Under the pieces are notes generated by a model. That model saw nothing but the letters and a program-made list of their open reading frames with translations. It made no database searches and had not been told where the DNA came from. From Bacteroidales bacterium (GTDB taxonomy: Bacteria; Bacteroidota; Bacteroidia; Bacteroidales; WCHB1-69), in NCBI GenBank assembly GCA_017651425.1, contig JAGCCZ010000005.1, forward strand, positions 1-64,000: DNA of 64,000 nucleotides, in the 5' to 3' direction. Made by a program: the position numbers and the translations under genes. Positions 26,905-35,400 of the stretch are shown in pieces; within the stretch, counting starts at the first letter, position 1, and each line of letters begins with the position of its first letter.

Positions 26905-27174
26905 TTTTTTTTCCAAAAGTTTTTTTCAAATACTTTATTATCAACAAGAAAAAATATCAACGTCTTTTTGTTGATATTATGTGGAAAATATCGGGTGCAA
27001 GATTGGCACCAATTTCATATTTTAGCGACCTCATTCACTACGTAGTAGAGAGGATTCAAACCACTCAAAATAAGAATGTTGCATTTTTCATTGCGAATTA
27101 TGTTGCGTTTGGTATTGGTATCTCTCGGAAACGGAAGGAATGGAAATTGTCAACACCACTTTTAGAACACGCCT
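26905..27174. other. Intergenic leader before nrdJ with one strong hairpin
   Basis: 270 bases without a gene, A/T-rich. It contains one 9-pair hairpin, AATATCAAC/GTTGATATT (26953-26978), a smaller GGTGC/GCACC stem (26994-27010) and a 10-base palindrome ACTACGTAGT (27037-27046). No TAnnTTTG promoter, NrdR-box pair or cobalamin-riboswitch B12-box was found. Confidence 0.5.
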
Positions 27175-29931
27175 ATGAATAACGAACTATCCCTTTTTGG
27201 AATTTCCGAGAACGACAACTCCAACGTTGATACAGCCGTTCCACAGACCAACGAACAAGGATTGGAGATGCTGCATTCCCGCACGCAAGCCATTCAAGAC
27301 TTGTCTCGAAAGATAGGCGCAGAAGAGCAGGCCGCTCCGCAGGCGAAGGCATCGGAAGAGAGCCCTGAGGAGGTCCGCGAAAAGAAGCCGACCTTCTACA
27401 CCAAGGAGGAGATTTTCCAAGACGTGGTCAAGTATTTCGGCGGCGACGAGCTTGCTGCCGGCGTGTGGATTGACAAATATGCGCTCAAGAACCGCAACGG
27501 GCAGCTGATGGAGCGCACTCCGGAAGACATGCATCACCGCATGGCCCGCGAATTTGCCCGCATCGAGAGGCGCTATGTACACCCCATGGACGAAAAGCTC
27601 ATCTTCGACCTGTTCGACCACTTCAAGTACATCATCCCTCAGGGCAGCCCCATGGCCGGCATCGGCAACACCGACCAGGTGGTGTCGCTTTCCAACTGTT
27701 TCGTCATCGGCAACGATGGCGGGGCCGACTCGTACGGCGGCATCATGAAGCTCGACGAGGAGCAGGTGCAGCTCATGAAGCGGCGCGGCGGCGTGGGCCA
27801 CGACCTGTCCGACATCCGTCCCTCCGGCAGCCATGTGCAGAACTGCGCCCTCACCTCCACCGGTGTCGTGCCCTTCATGGAACGCTATTCCAACTCCACC
27901 CGCGAGGTGGCCCAGGATGGCCGCCGCGGCGCCCTGATGCTCACCATCTCCATCAAGCACCCCGACTCCGAAAAGTTCATCGACGCCAAAATGACCGAGG
28001 GCAAGGTCACTGGCGCCAATGTCTCCGTCAAGATTGACGACGACTTCATGCAATGCGTACAAAACAACAACCCTTATACTCAGCAATATCCCATCGACTC
28101 CAAGCAACCGCAGTACCAGCAGCAAATCGACGCCCAGAAGCTGTGGAAGAAAATCATCCACAACGCCTGGAAATCCGCCGAACCCGGCGTGCTGTTCTGG
28201 GACACCATCCGACGCGAGTCGGTACCCGACTGCTATGCAGACGAGGGATTCACCACTGTTTCAACCAACCCGTGCGGTGAGATTCCGCTCTGTCCCTACG
28301 ACAGCTGCCGTCTCATCGCCATTAACCTGTACAGCTATGTTGAAAACCCGTTCACGGACAAGGCCTACTTCAACATGCCCCTCTTCAAGGAGCATGTCCA
28401 GTATGCCCAACGTCTGATGGACGACATCATCGATCTCGAATTGGAAAAGATCGACCAGATCTTAGCCAAAATAGAGAGCGATCCCGAGAGCGAAAGCGTC
28501 AAGCGCGTCGAGAAGGAGCTATGGCTCAAGATTCGCCGCCAGTCCACCAAGGGCCGCCGCACCGGCCTCGGCATCACCGCCGAGGGCGACATGCTCGCAG
28601 CCCTCAACATCCGTTACGGCTCCGACGAAGGCAACGCCTTCTCCACCGAAGTACACAAGCAACTCGCCCTCGCCGCCTACCGTTCCTCCATCACCATGGC
28701 CAAGGAACGCGGCGCCTTCCCCATCTACAGTTGCATCAAGGAGGGACGCAACCCCTTCGTGCAACGCCTTCGCCAAGCCGACCCCAAGCTCTACGAGGAC
28801 ATGATCCGCTACGGCCGACGCAACATCGCCCTGCTCACCATCGCCCCCACCGGCTCCGTCAGCATCTGCACCCAGACCACCTCCGGCCTCGAACCCGCCT
28901 TCAACGTGGTCTATAAACGCAGACGCAAAATCAACCCCAACGACATGGGCACCAAAAAGAACGTCATCAAAGACGTGGTGGGCGACTCCTTCGAGGAGTA
29001 CCTGGTCTTCCACCAGAAGTTCGTCACCTGGGCCGAAACCAACGGCTACACCTACGAGCAAATGTCCACCATGTCGGAGAAAGAACTCGCCCAGCTCGTG
29101 GAAAAATCCCCCTATTACAAGTCCACCGCCGCCGACACCGACTACATCAAGAAAGTCGAACTGCAAGGCTCCGTCCAGAAATGGGTGGATCACTCCATCT
29201 CTGTGACCGTCAACCTGCCCTCCGACGTTTCCGAACAGGTGGTCGCCGACCTCTACACAAAGGCTTGGCAGGTGGGCTGCAAGGGCATGACCGTCTATCG
29301 CGAAGGCTCCCGCAACGGCGTCCTCGAGTCCCTCAACAAGGACAAGAAAGATGCCGAAAAAGATCAAGCCCCCACTCCCAAGAACTTCAAGCGCCCCAAG
29401 GAACTGCAGGCCGACGTCATCCACTTCAAGAACAACAGTGAAGACTGGGTGGCCTACATCGGTCTGTACAACGGCAAGCCCTACGAAATCTTCACGGGCA
29501 AGACCGGTGACGAGAGCTTCCTGCTGCCCAAATGGGTCGAACATGGCATCATCATCAAAAACCGCAACGAGGACGGGACCAAGTCGTATGACTTCAAATA
29601 TTACGACAAGGCAGGCTATGAGGTTCGCCTGTGTGGTCTTGACCGCTGCTTCGACCAAGAGTTCTGGAACTATGCCAAGATGACCTCCGCTTTACTGCGC
29701 AACGGCATTCCCGTGAACAACATCGTCAACATCATCTCCAGCCTCAACTTCCGGCAGGAGAGCATCAATTCATGGCGCAACGGCGTGTGCCGCGCCCTGA
29801 AGAAATTCATCCAAGACGGCACCAAGCAGAAAGACCAGGAGTGTCCCAACTGCCACGAGAAGGGCTCCATGGAGTTCAAGGAAGGCTGCCTGGTCTGCAC
29901 CAAGTGCGGCTACTCCAAGTGCGGCAACTAA
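27175..29931 (+). CDS. nrdJ: Adenosylcobalamin-dependent (class II) ribonucleotide reductase
   Basis: 918-residue B12-dependent ribonucleotide reductase, which makes deoxyribonucleotides without oxygen. The catalytic barrel includes SLSNCFVIGNDGG (substrate-site Cys), GGVGHDLSDIRPSGS, STNPCGEIPLCPYDSC (thiyl-radical Cys and catalytic Glu) and APTGSVSICTQTTSGLEPAF. The C-terminus ends in a zinc-ribbon-like Cys cluster (ECPNCHEKGSMEF, CTKCGYSKCGN) that probably reduces the active site. Residues 1-60 are a variable acidic extension. The Fe-S CCG protein follows after 12 bases. Confidence 0.95.
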   Translation: MNNELSLFGISENDNSNVDTAVPQTNEQGLEMLHSRTQAIQDLSRKIGAEEQAAPQAKASEESPEEVREKKPTFYTKEEIFQDVVKYFGGDELAAGVWIDKYALKNRNGQLMERTPEDMHHRMAREFARIERRYVHPMDEKLIFDLFDHFKYIIPQGSPMAGIGNTDQVVSLSNCFVIGNDGGADSYGGIMKLDEEQVQLMKRRGGVGHDLSDIRPSGSHVQNCALTSTGVVPFMERYSNSTREVAQDGRRGALMLTISIKHPDSEKFIDAKMTEGKVTGANVSVKIDDDFMQCVQNNNPYTQQYPIDSKQPQYQQQIDAQKLWKKIIHNAWKSAEPGVLFWDTIRRESVPDCYADEGFTTVSTNPCGEIPLCPYDSCRLIAINLYSYVENPFTDKAYFNMPLFKEHVQYAQRLMDDIIDLELEKIDQILAKIESDPESESVKRVEKELWLKIRRQSTKGRRTGLGITAEGDMLAALNIRYGSDEGNAFSTEVHKQLALAAYRSSITMAKERGAFPIYSCIKEGRNPFVQRLRQADPKLYEDMIRYGRRNIALLTIAPTGSVSICTQTTSGLEPAFNVVYKRRRKINPNDMGTKKNVIKDVVGDSFEEYLVFHQKFVTWAETNGYTYEQMSTMSEKELAQLVEKSPYYKSTAADTDYIKKVELQGSVQKWVDHSISVTVNLPSDVSEQVVADLYTKAWQVGCKGMTVYREGSRNGVLESLNKDKKDAEKDQAPTPKNFKRPKELQADVIHFKNNSEDWVAYIGLYNGKPYEIFTGKTGDESFLLPKWVEHGIIIKNRNEDGTKSYDFKYYDKAGYEVRLCGLDRCFDQEFWNYAKMTSALLRNGIPVNNIVNIISSLNFRQESINSWRNGVCRALKKFIQDGTKQKDQECPNCHEKGSMEFKEGCLVCTKCGYSKCGN

Positions 29932-29943
29932 TTCCAAGTACCT

Positions 29944-30678
29944 ATGACAGAGCAAAGCAACATTGTCAACGTTTTCATACCCTGTCAGATGGACATGTTC
30001 CAGCCTAACTCCGCATACAGCGTGATGACGGTACTGGAACGGTTGGGGCTGCATTGCCAATATTTCGACACGCCGACATGCTGCGGGCGCCGCTTCCATT
30101 GGGAAGGCGAAATCGAGTGCGCCAAGAGACTTGGCATTGAGATGCTCGACACTTTCGGACGAAACAAACTGCCTTTCATTGTGCCCGACTGCGGTTGCGC
30201 CGGCTACATGAAGAAATATTACCGCCAACTTCTGGAAAACTCCTTTTCCCCGCCGGAGTTGCGCACCTTCACACAGCATGTCTATGAGATGTGCGACTAC
30301 ATCGTCAACGTGAAGCATATCGAGTGCCTGGACAACACCTTCTCCCACCGTGTGTTCTACTTCCAGTCCTGCTCCGCGCGGAACCTCTACCCTCAAAACG
30401 ACGCACCGGAGATTCTGCTGCGCAACACCCGCGGCCTCGACCTGCTCACCGACCCCGACCTCCAAGGCTGCTGCGGCGCCAACGGCCGCTTCGCCATGGC
30501 CAACCCCGCCGCGGCCGAAGCCATGACGGGTGAAATCGTGCAACGCATCTACAACAAGGGTGCCGAGTATGTCACCTCCACCGACATCCACTGCCTGCAA
30601 ATGATAGACGCCTACAAAGAGGCTCACGATGTGGGCATCGAAGTCATCCACATCGCGGATATCCTCAAAGGACAATAA
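29944..30678 (+). CDS. CCG-domain (Fe-S)-binding protein, LutA/YkgE-like
   Basis: 244-residue protein with two cysteine-rich CCG domains, as in LutA and heterodisulfide-reductase-type subunits that bind Fe-S clusters in electron transfer. First motif: FIPCQMDMFQPNSA with PTCCGRRFHWEGE and PDCGCAGYMKKYY. Second: YFQSCSARNLYP, GCCGANGRFAMANPAA and TDIHCLQMI. LutA normally sits with LutB and LutC for lactate oxidation; neither is here. Placed 12 bases after nrdJ, so co-expressed with it; a functional link is unproven. Confidence 0.88.
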   Translation: MTEQSNIVNVFIPCQMDMFQPNSAYSVMTVLERLGLHCQYFDTPTCCGRRFHWEGEIECAKRLGIEMLDTFGRNKLPFIVPDCGCAGYMKKYYRQLLENSFSPPELRTFTQHVYEMCDYIVNVKHIECLDNTFSHRVFYFQSCSARNLYPQNDAPEILLRNTRGLDLLTDPDLQGCCGANGRFAMANPAAAEAMTGEIVQRIYNKGAEYVTSTDIHCLQMIDAYKEAHDVGIEVIHIADILKGQ

Positions 30679-30710
30679 AGCGATTGGACAATCTTAGTTT
30701 TTGAGAAACA

Positions 30711-30742
30711 AAAAAGGCCCCTTTTCAGAGGCCATTTTTTTT
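30711..30742 (+). terminator. Rho-independent terminator after the CCG protein
   Basis: Stem AAAAAGGCC with GGCCATTTTT around a CCTTTTCAGA loop, ending in a run of eight T residues. Confidence 0.8.
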
Positions 30743-30791
30743 ATATCAGCTGTCCGTTCGATTAGCGATTCGGACAGTTCTGCTTCATATC

Positions 30792-31826
30792 CTATTCAAC
30801 AATTGCAACTTCATGCTGGTTGACTAACTTGTCATCGATGAAAATACGACCGCAGGCTTCGCAAACGATGATTTTCTTGTGCAAAGCAATGTCCAGCTGG
30901 CGTTGGGGCGGGATCTTGCTGAAACAGCCGCCACAAGCATCACGCTCGATCTTGACGATGGCCAATCCATTGTGGGCATTGGTGCGGATCTTTTCGAAAG
31001 CCGTCAAAAGACGCTGGTCAACTTTTTCCTTCAAGACTTCGGCCTTTTCAAGCAGCTCCTTTTCCTCTTTCTCGGTGTCGGCCACGATGACCTCCAACTC
31101 GGCCTTCTTCTGCTTGAGCACTTCTTCCAGTTCGGACAACTTGATCTCAGTCTCCCGAATCAACGCCTCTTTCTCGACGATCTCAGCCTCATATTTTGCC
31201 TTGTGCTTGTCGGCAACCTGGATTTCCAGCTGCTGGTAGTCGATCTCCTTGCTCAAAGACTCGTACTCACGATTGTTGCGCACATTGTTCTGCTGCTCCT
31301 CATACTTCTTGATGGCGGCGATAGACTCCTCTTTCTTGGTGTTCTCACCCGCGATTTTCTGTTTGAGGTTGTTGATTTCCTCATTGAACTTGGCAATACG
31401 GGTACGCTTGCCTTCGCACTCGTCCTCATTGTCGCGAATCTCCTCGGGCAACTCACCGCGAATCATCCGGATATCGTCGATTTTCGTACAGATCTGCTGG
31501 AGATTATAGAGGGAAAGAAGTTTTTGCTCAATCGTGATTTCCTCGGCAGTGCTTTGGGTGTCTTCGTGTTTTTTCACCTCAATGACACCATCGGAGGTTT
31601 TTTCCACAGTGACTTCGCCTTCCACATGGCTCTCCACAACGGGCGTAGGTTCCACGTTTTTCTCCTTCGTTTCTGTGACCTCTACTTTGTCTGCTTTTTT
31701 AGAAGTCGATGATTTGGAGGTTGTTTTCTTTGTCGTCGTTTTCTTAGTCTTAGGGGTCTTGGCTTCGGCGGTTGTCTCTTCAACAGGAGCAACCATTTCC
31801 TCTTCGGTAACTTTTTTCTTTGCCAT
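30792..31826 (-). CDS. Coiled-coil zinc-ribbon protein (zf-RING_7/C4-type)
   Basis: 344-residue cytoplasmic protein. Residues 1-95 are a Lys/Thr/Glu-rich low-complexity extension (KTKKTTTKKTTSK). Residues 100-285 form a long coiled coil (IEQKLLSLYNLQQICTKIDD, then many Lys/Glu heptads). A C-terminal zinc ribbon holds four Cys in ACGGCFSKIPP and IVCEACGRIF. This family is widespread next to nif3-like genes; its role is unknown, with nucleic-acid binding suggested. The long extension is unusual. Driven together with nif3 and also from a promoter inside the nif3 end. Confidence 0.9.
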   Translation of the reverse strand: MAKKKVTEEEMVAPVEETTAEAKTPKTKKTTTKKTTSKSSTSKKADKVEVTETKEKNVEPTPVVESHVEGEVTVEKTSDGVIEVKKHEDTQSTAEEITIEQKLLSLYNLQQICTKIDDIRMIRGELPEEIRDNEDECEGKRTRIAKFNEEINNLKQKIAGENTKKEESIAAIKKYEEQQNNVRNNREYESLSKEIDYQQLEIQVADKHKAKYEAEIVEKEALIRETEIKLSELEEVLKQKKAELEVIVADTEKEEKELLEKAEVLKEKVDQRLLTAFEKIRTNAHNGLAIVKIERDACGGCFSKIPPQRQLDIALHKKIIVCEACGRIFIDDKLVNQHEVAIVE

Positions 31827-31856
31827 GTTGGATATGTAAAAATTTGATAATTAGGC

Positions 31857-32648
31857 TTATAAATATAAAATCTCTAAAATGTCACTTTTAGAAATTGCGG
31901 CGGCAAAGGTAGCAAATTTTTCTTTAAGTGCTTTATAAATAATTTCCTTGATAAAATATTCTCCTTCATAGTGTCCAATGTCGGCGATGAGCATCTGCCG
32001 GTTGGCGCGGAAGAAGTCGTGGTATTTGATGTCGCCAGTGACGTAGGCGTCGGCGCCGGCGGCCATGGCTGCCTCGATGAAGGAGGAGCCGCCCCCGCCG
32101 CACACGGCCACGCGCCGCACAGGCCGAGCCATGTCGCCGTAATAGCGCAGCGTCTGCAAGTTCATGCGCTCCTTGACAAATTGCAGGAATTCCAGGGCTG
32201 GCATAGAGGCGGGCAGGGAGCCCACACGCCCGAGTCCGTTTTGCCCCGGCATATCGCAATCGCTGGCCACCAGCACCTCGCAGTTCTCGAGCCCGAGGCG
32301 CGAAGCAAAAGCATCATTGCCGCCCCCCTCCACGCTGTCGATGTTGGTGTGCATGGAATAGAGTACCAAATCGTGCCGCAAAGCCTTGCAAATAATCTTG
32401 CCCACACGATCCTTGGGCTCTATTTTGCAGATGCCACGGCGCAACATCAAGGGATGGTGCGAAATCACCAAATTGGCACCCATGCCGATGGCTTCGTCGA
32501 TGACCTTGTCGGACATCTCAAAACAGACCAGCGCCCCGGTGATTTCCTGTTCCACATCGCCGCACTGCACTCCGCAGTTGTCGAAGTCCTCCTGAAGACA
32601 AAGCGGGAATTTATCTTCCAAATATCGGGTTACATCAATTATCTTCAT
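31857..32648 (-). CDS. Nif3-like dinuclear metal centre protein
   Basis: 263-residue Nif3/YbgI (DUF34) family protein, a hexameric protein with a two-metal site and uncertain biochemical role (once labelled GTP cyclohydrolase I type 2). Metal motifs: LVISHHPLMLRR (two His), SMHTNIDSVEGGGNDAFA (His and Asp), and ADIGHYEGEYFIKE (His and Glu). The usual DNSGLQVG opening is replaced by DNCGVQCG. Paired with the zinc-ribbon gene 30 bases downstream, an arrangement conserved in many bacteria. Confidence 0.92.
   Translation of the reverse strand: MKIIDVTRYLEDKFPLCLQEDFDNCGVQCGDVEQEITGALVCFEMSDKVIDEAIGMGANLVISHHPLMLRRGICKIEPKDRVGKIICKALRHDLVLYSMHTNIDSVEGGGNDAFASRLGLENCEVLVASDCDMPGQNGLGRVGSLPASMPALEFLQFVKERMNLQTLRYYGDMARPVRRVAVCGGGGSSFIEAAMAAGADAYVTGDIKYHDFFRANRQMLIADIGHYEGEYFIKEIIYKALKEKFATFAAAISKSDILEILYL
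31903..31910 (-). promoter_or_regulatory. Internal promoter -7 element in the nif3 end
   Basis: TACCTTTG on the minus strand followed by CCGCCGC, inside the last codons of the Nif3-like gene and 76 bases before the zinc-ribbon start. It would let the zinc-ribbon gene be expressed on its own. Confidence 0.45.
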
Positions 32649-32668
32649 ATTTCGCTTTTTTTGAGGCG

Positions 32669-32676
32669 CAAAAATA
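32669..32676 (-). promoter_or_regulatory. Promoter -7 element for the Nif3-like gene
   Basis: TATTTTTG on the minus strand followed by CGCCTC, 20 bases before the start codon. Confidence 0.6.
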
Positions 32677-32686
32677 CAATTTTTTG

Positions 32687-32694
32687 TACTTTTG
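32687..32694 (+). promoter_or_regulatory. Promoter -7 element for alkaline phosphatase
   Basis: TACTTTTG followed by CACG, 23 bases before ATG 32718. No PHO-box-like repeat was seen. Divergent from the Nif3 promoter 10 bases away. Confidence 0.6.
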
Positions 32695-32717
32695 CACGAT
32701 TAAATTCTTGTCCTTTT

Positions 32718-34364
32718 ATGAAAAGAACCGTTCTTTTTAACATATTGATATTGTTTGCGTTAGCAACTTTTGCGCAAACCAATGACGTGAAAAACGTCAT
32801 ACTGATGATCACGGACGGCACCTCTACCAGCCTGCTTTCCGCCGCCCGGTGGTACAAGACGTACCACAATCCCCAAGAGAACTATCTTTACATCGATCCT
32901 TATATCACGGGCCTGACGCGCACCCATTCGTCGGACGCCCCCATTGGCGATTCCGCCCCGACGACCTCTTGCTACATGACGGGGCAGCCCTCCCAGACGG
33001 GATTTGTCTCCACCTATCCTGTGAAGACCGACCACGACCTGGTGCCCGTGGACGCCACGCGGGCTTACCAACCGCTGACCACCTTGTTGGAGGCCGCCAA
33101 GCGGCTGCAAGGCAAGTCCACCGGATTGGTTGTCACCTGCGAGTTCCCGCACGCCACCCCCGCCGACTGTGCGGCCCACTCCTACAACCGCAGCAAGTAC
33201 GGCATCATCGCCCCGCAGATGGTTCACAACAAAGTGGATGTGCTCATCGGCGGCGGCACCGCCTGCATACGCCCGAGCGACTCGCTGTTCCTCAAAGAGA
33301 ATGGCTACGCCCTCTATTACGATGACTATGCCGGGATGAAACAGTGCCACAAAGCCCCGATGTGGGCACTTTACAACCGCTACTCCATGCCATACGACAT
33401 GGAACGCGATCCAGAGAAGTACCCCTCGTTGGCCGAGATGACCCAAAAGGCGCTCGATCTGCTATCCTCCGACCCCGACGGCTTCTTCCTGATGATTGAG
33501 GGCAGCAAAGTCGATTGGGCCTCCCACGACAACGATGCCAAGTCCGCCATCACGGACTTTCTCGCCTTTGACGAGGCTTTCCATGTGGCCCAACAGTTTG
33601 CCGAAAAGAACGGGCACACTCTCATCGTGGTGGTTCCCGACCACGGCAACAGCGCGTTGACCATCGGCAACACCAAATCCAATCACGGCTACGACAAGCT
33701 CTCCCTGCAACAAATCATGGAGCCGCTCGATTCCTATAAGATTTCCACCGCCACCATGTCTTCCAAGATGAAGGAGGTGGAAACCGACCAATGGCCTGCT
33801 CTTTTCAAGGAGTATTTCAACATTGACCTTCAAGATGCTGAAATCGAGTATTTGCAGACGGCCAGCGACTACAAGAAATCGCCCATCGCCAAGGAGCAGC
33901 GCAAGAACAACCTTTCGCTCACCAAAATGCTGTCGCAGGTGATCTACGGGCGCACCTACTTTGGCTTCACGACGTTCGGCCATACGGCAGAAGATGTCTT
34001 CACGGCCATGTATCATCCAAAGGGCCGGGAGATGCGCGGCGTACACACCAACATCGAACTGCACCAGTACATCCGTGGACAGATGGGCCTCGCCGACGAT
34101 GCACTTGAGCAGCTCACGCACGACAACTTCGCCGACTACCGCGAGGTGTTCGAGGGCTTCACCTGCACCATCGACAGCCTTGGCCCGTACGAGTACCGCC
34201 TCACCGTGAAAAACAAGAAAAACACACTGGTCGCCGACAGCTACACCAATTATGTGACCTTCAACAAAAAAAAGCAGGAGCTTGCCTCTGTCATCATCTA
34301 TTTCCCCGTCAACAAAACCTTCTATCTGCCCAAGGAACTTCGCAACTTATTGCTGGCAAAATAG
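32718..34364 (+). CDS. Alkaline phosphatase (PhoA family), exported
   Basis: 548-residue exported metal-dependent phosphomonoesterase. The signal peptide (MKRTVLFNILILFALATFAQ) leads the catalytic core: metal Asp in VILMITDGTS, the nucleophile region GDSAPTTSCYMTGQ, metal residues in EGSKVDWASHDNDA and VVPDHGNSALT, and a later His in FTTFGHTAEDV. Ser/Thr in the TTS motif provides the nucleophile. ATG 32718 gives the signal peptide; the open frame runs far upstream but overlaps the Nif3 gene on the other strand. Confidence 0.93.
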   Translation: MKRTVLFNILILFALATFAQTNDVKNVILMITDGTSTSLLSAARWYKTYHNPQENYLYIDPYITGLTRTHSSDAPIGDSAPTTSCYMTGQPSQTGFVSTYPVKTDHDLVPVDATRAYQPLTTLLEAAKRLQGKSTGLVVTCEFPHATPADCAAHSYNRSKYGIIAPQMVHNKVDVLIGGGTACIRPSDSLFLKENGYALYYDDYAGMKQCHKAPMWALYNRYSMPYDMERDPEKYPSLAEMTQKALDLLSSDPDGFFLMIEGSKVDWASHDNDAKSAITDFLAFDEAFHVAQQFAEKNGHTLIVVVPDHGNSALTIGNTKSNHGYDKLSLQQIMEPLDSYKISTATMSSKMKEVETDQWPALFKEYFNIDLQDAEIEYLQTASDYKKSPIAKEQRKNNLSLTKMLSQVIYGRTYFGFTTFGHTAEDVFTAMYHPKGREMRGVHTNIELHQYIRGQMGLADDALEQLTHDNFADYREVFEGFTCTIDSLGPYEYRLTVKNKKNTLVADSYTNYVTFNKKKQELASVIIYFPVNKTFYLPKELRNLLLAK

Positions 34365-34431
34365 GGCGTGGACAATTTTAAAATGTTTTGTCCGTTAATC
34401 GTAAACACGAAAAAATAAAAAACAAATCATA

Positions 34432-35370
34432 ATGGAAAGCACAACCAATTTTTCAGACAAGAATCAAAATCAAGAAACAAATCCGTTGAAGAAATGGGTA
34501 ATCCTCTTGGGTGCGCTGGCAGGGCTTTTCCTGCTCACGACGCTCTATTTCGGATTTTTCGCCAAGCCGATGATGAACAAGGAGTATGTCAAGGTTGAGA
34601 CCCACAACAACGAGCTTCAAAGTGAACTTGACGAGCTCTTGGCGGAGCACGAACGCATCAAGGCCCAATATGGCGACCTCACCAACCAACTGAGCGAGAA
34701 GGACAGCATCATCATGGCCAATGCCGCCGAAATCGAGCACCTCATCAACACGCAGGCCGACTACAACCGTATCAAGAAGCAACTCGCCCGTCTGCAGAAC
34801 ATCTCCCAGGAGTATGTGCAGGAGATGGACAAGCTCTATCAGGAGAACAAGGCCTTGAAGGAAGAGAACACGCAGGTGAAGGCCGACTTGGAGCAGGAGC
34901 GCCAGGACAAGGCCGACATCCAGAAATCCAACGAAGACCTGACCAGCAAGATCAGCAATGCGGCCGTTTACAAGGCCTACAGCATCCACAGCGCCGCCTA
35001 CAACGTCAAAGCCAAGGGTGACGAGGAGGTGACGGACAAGGCCATCCGCGCAAAGCGCATCAAGACCTCTTTTGTGCTGGGTGAGAATCCCCTCATCGAG
35101 CCCGGTCCCGTGAATGTGTATTGCCGTATCGCCGTGCCCGGCTCGGGCAAGGTACTCACACCGGGATCCTCCGAGACGTTCTCCTTCGTACACAACGGGC
35201 AACGACTGCAGTACTCCGCCAAGAAGGTGGTTGACTACGACAAAACGGCTCAGAATGTCACCCTGACCTGGGACATTCCTTCCGACGACAAAGCCATCAA
35301 GGGCCGCTATATCATCCAAGTCTTCACAGACGACCAGATGCTGGGCGAAAGCTCCTTCACTTTGAAATAA
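34432..35370 (+). CDS. Single-pass membrane coiled-coil protein of unknown function
   Basis: 312-residue inner-membrane protein: a short cytoplasmic tail, one membrane segment (WVILLGALAGLFLLTTLYFG, about residues 22-42), a long periplasmic coiled coil (about 55-180, for example LQSELDELLAEHERIKAQYG) and a compact C-terminal beta-rich domain (AVPGSGKVLTPG, RYIIQVFTDDQMLGESSFTL). No named family. It comes 30 bases before nusB and probably starts that operon. The shape suggests an envelope scaffold; this is inference only. Confidence 0.78.
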   Translation: MESTTNFSDKNQNQETNPLKKWVILLGALAGLFLLTTLYFGFFAKPMMNKEYVKVETHNNELQSELDELLAEHERIKAQYGDLTNQLSEKDSIIMANAAEIEHLINTQADYNRIKKQLARLQNISQEYVQEMDKLYQENKALKEENTQVKADLEQERQDKADIQKSNEDLTSKISNAAVYKAYSIHSAAYNVKAKGDEEVTDKAIRAKRIKTSFVLGENPLIEPGPVNVYCRIAVPGSGKVLTPGSSETFSFVHNGQRLQYSAKKVVDYDKTAQNVTLTWDIPSDDKAIKGRYIIQVFTDDQMLGESSFTLK

Positions 35371-35400
35371 TCCTAAAAGAAGGAAAAAGATTCCCGACCT

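Noticed and set aside
26905-27174. Cobalamin riboswitch before the B12-dependent reductase
   Set aside because: No B12-box-like core or typical peripheral stems could be found by eye, so not reported as a feature.
26136-27182. 348-residue open frame overlapping fabD and the nrdJ leader
   Set aside because: Arg/Pro-rich out-of-frame reading of fabD; its extension through the leader is A/T-driven and has no family features.
31971-32717. Upstream extension of the alkaline phosphatase frame
   Set aside because: It lies antisense to the Nif3-like gene and would bury the signal peptide; the start at 32718 follows a promoter.
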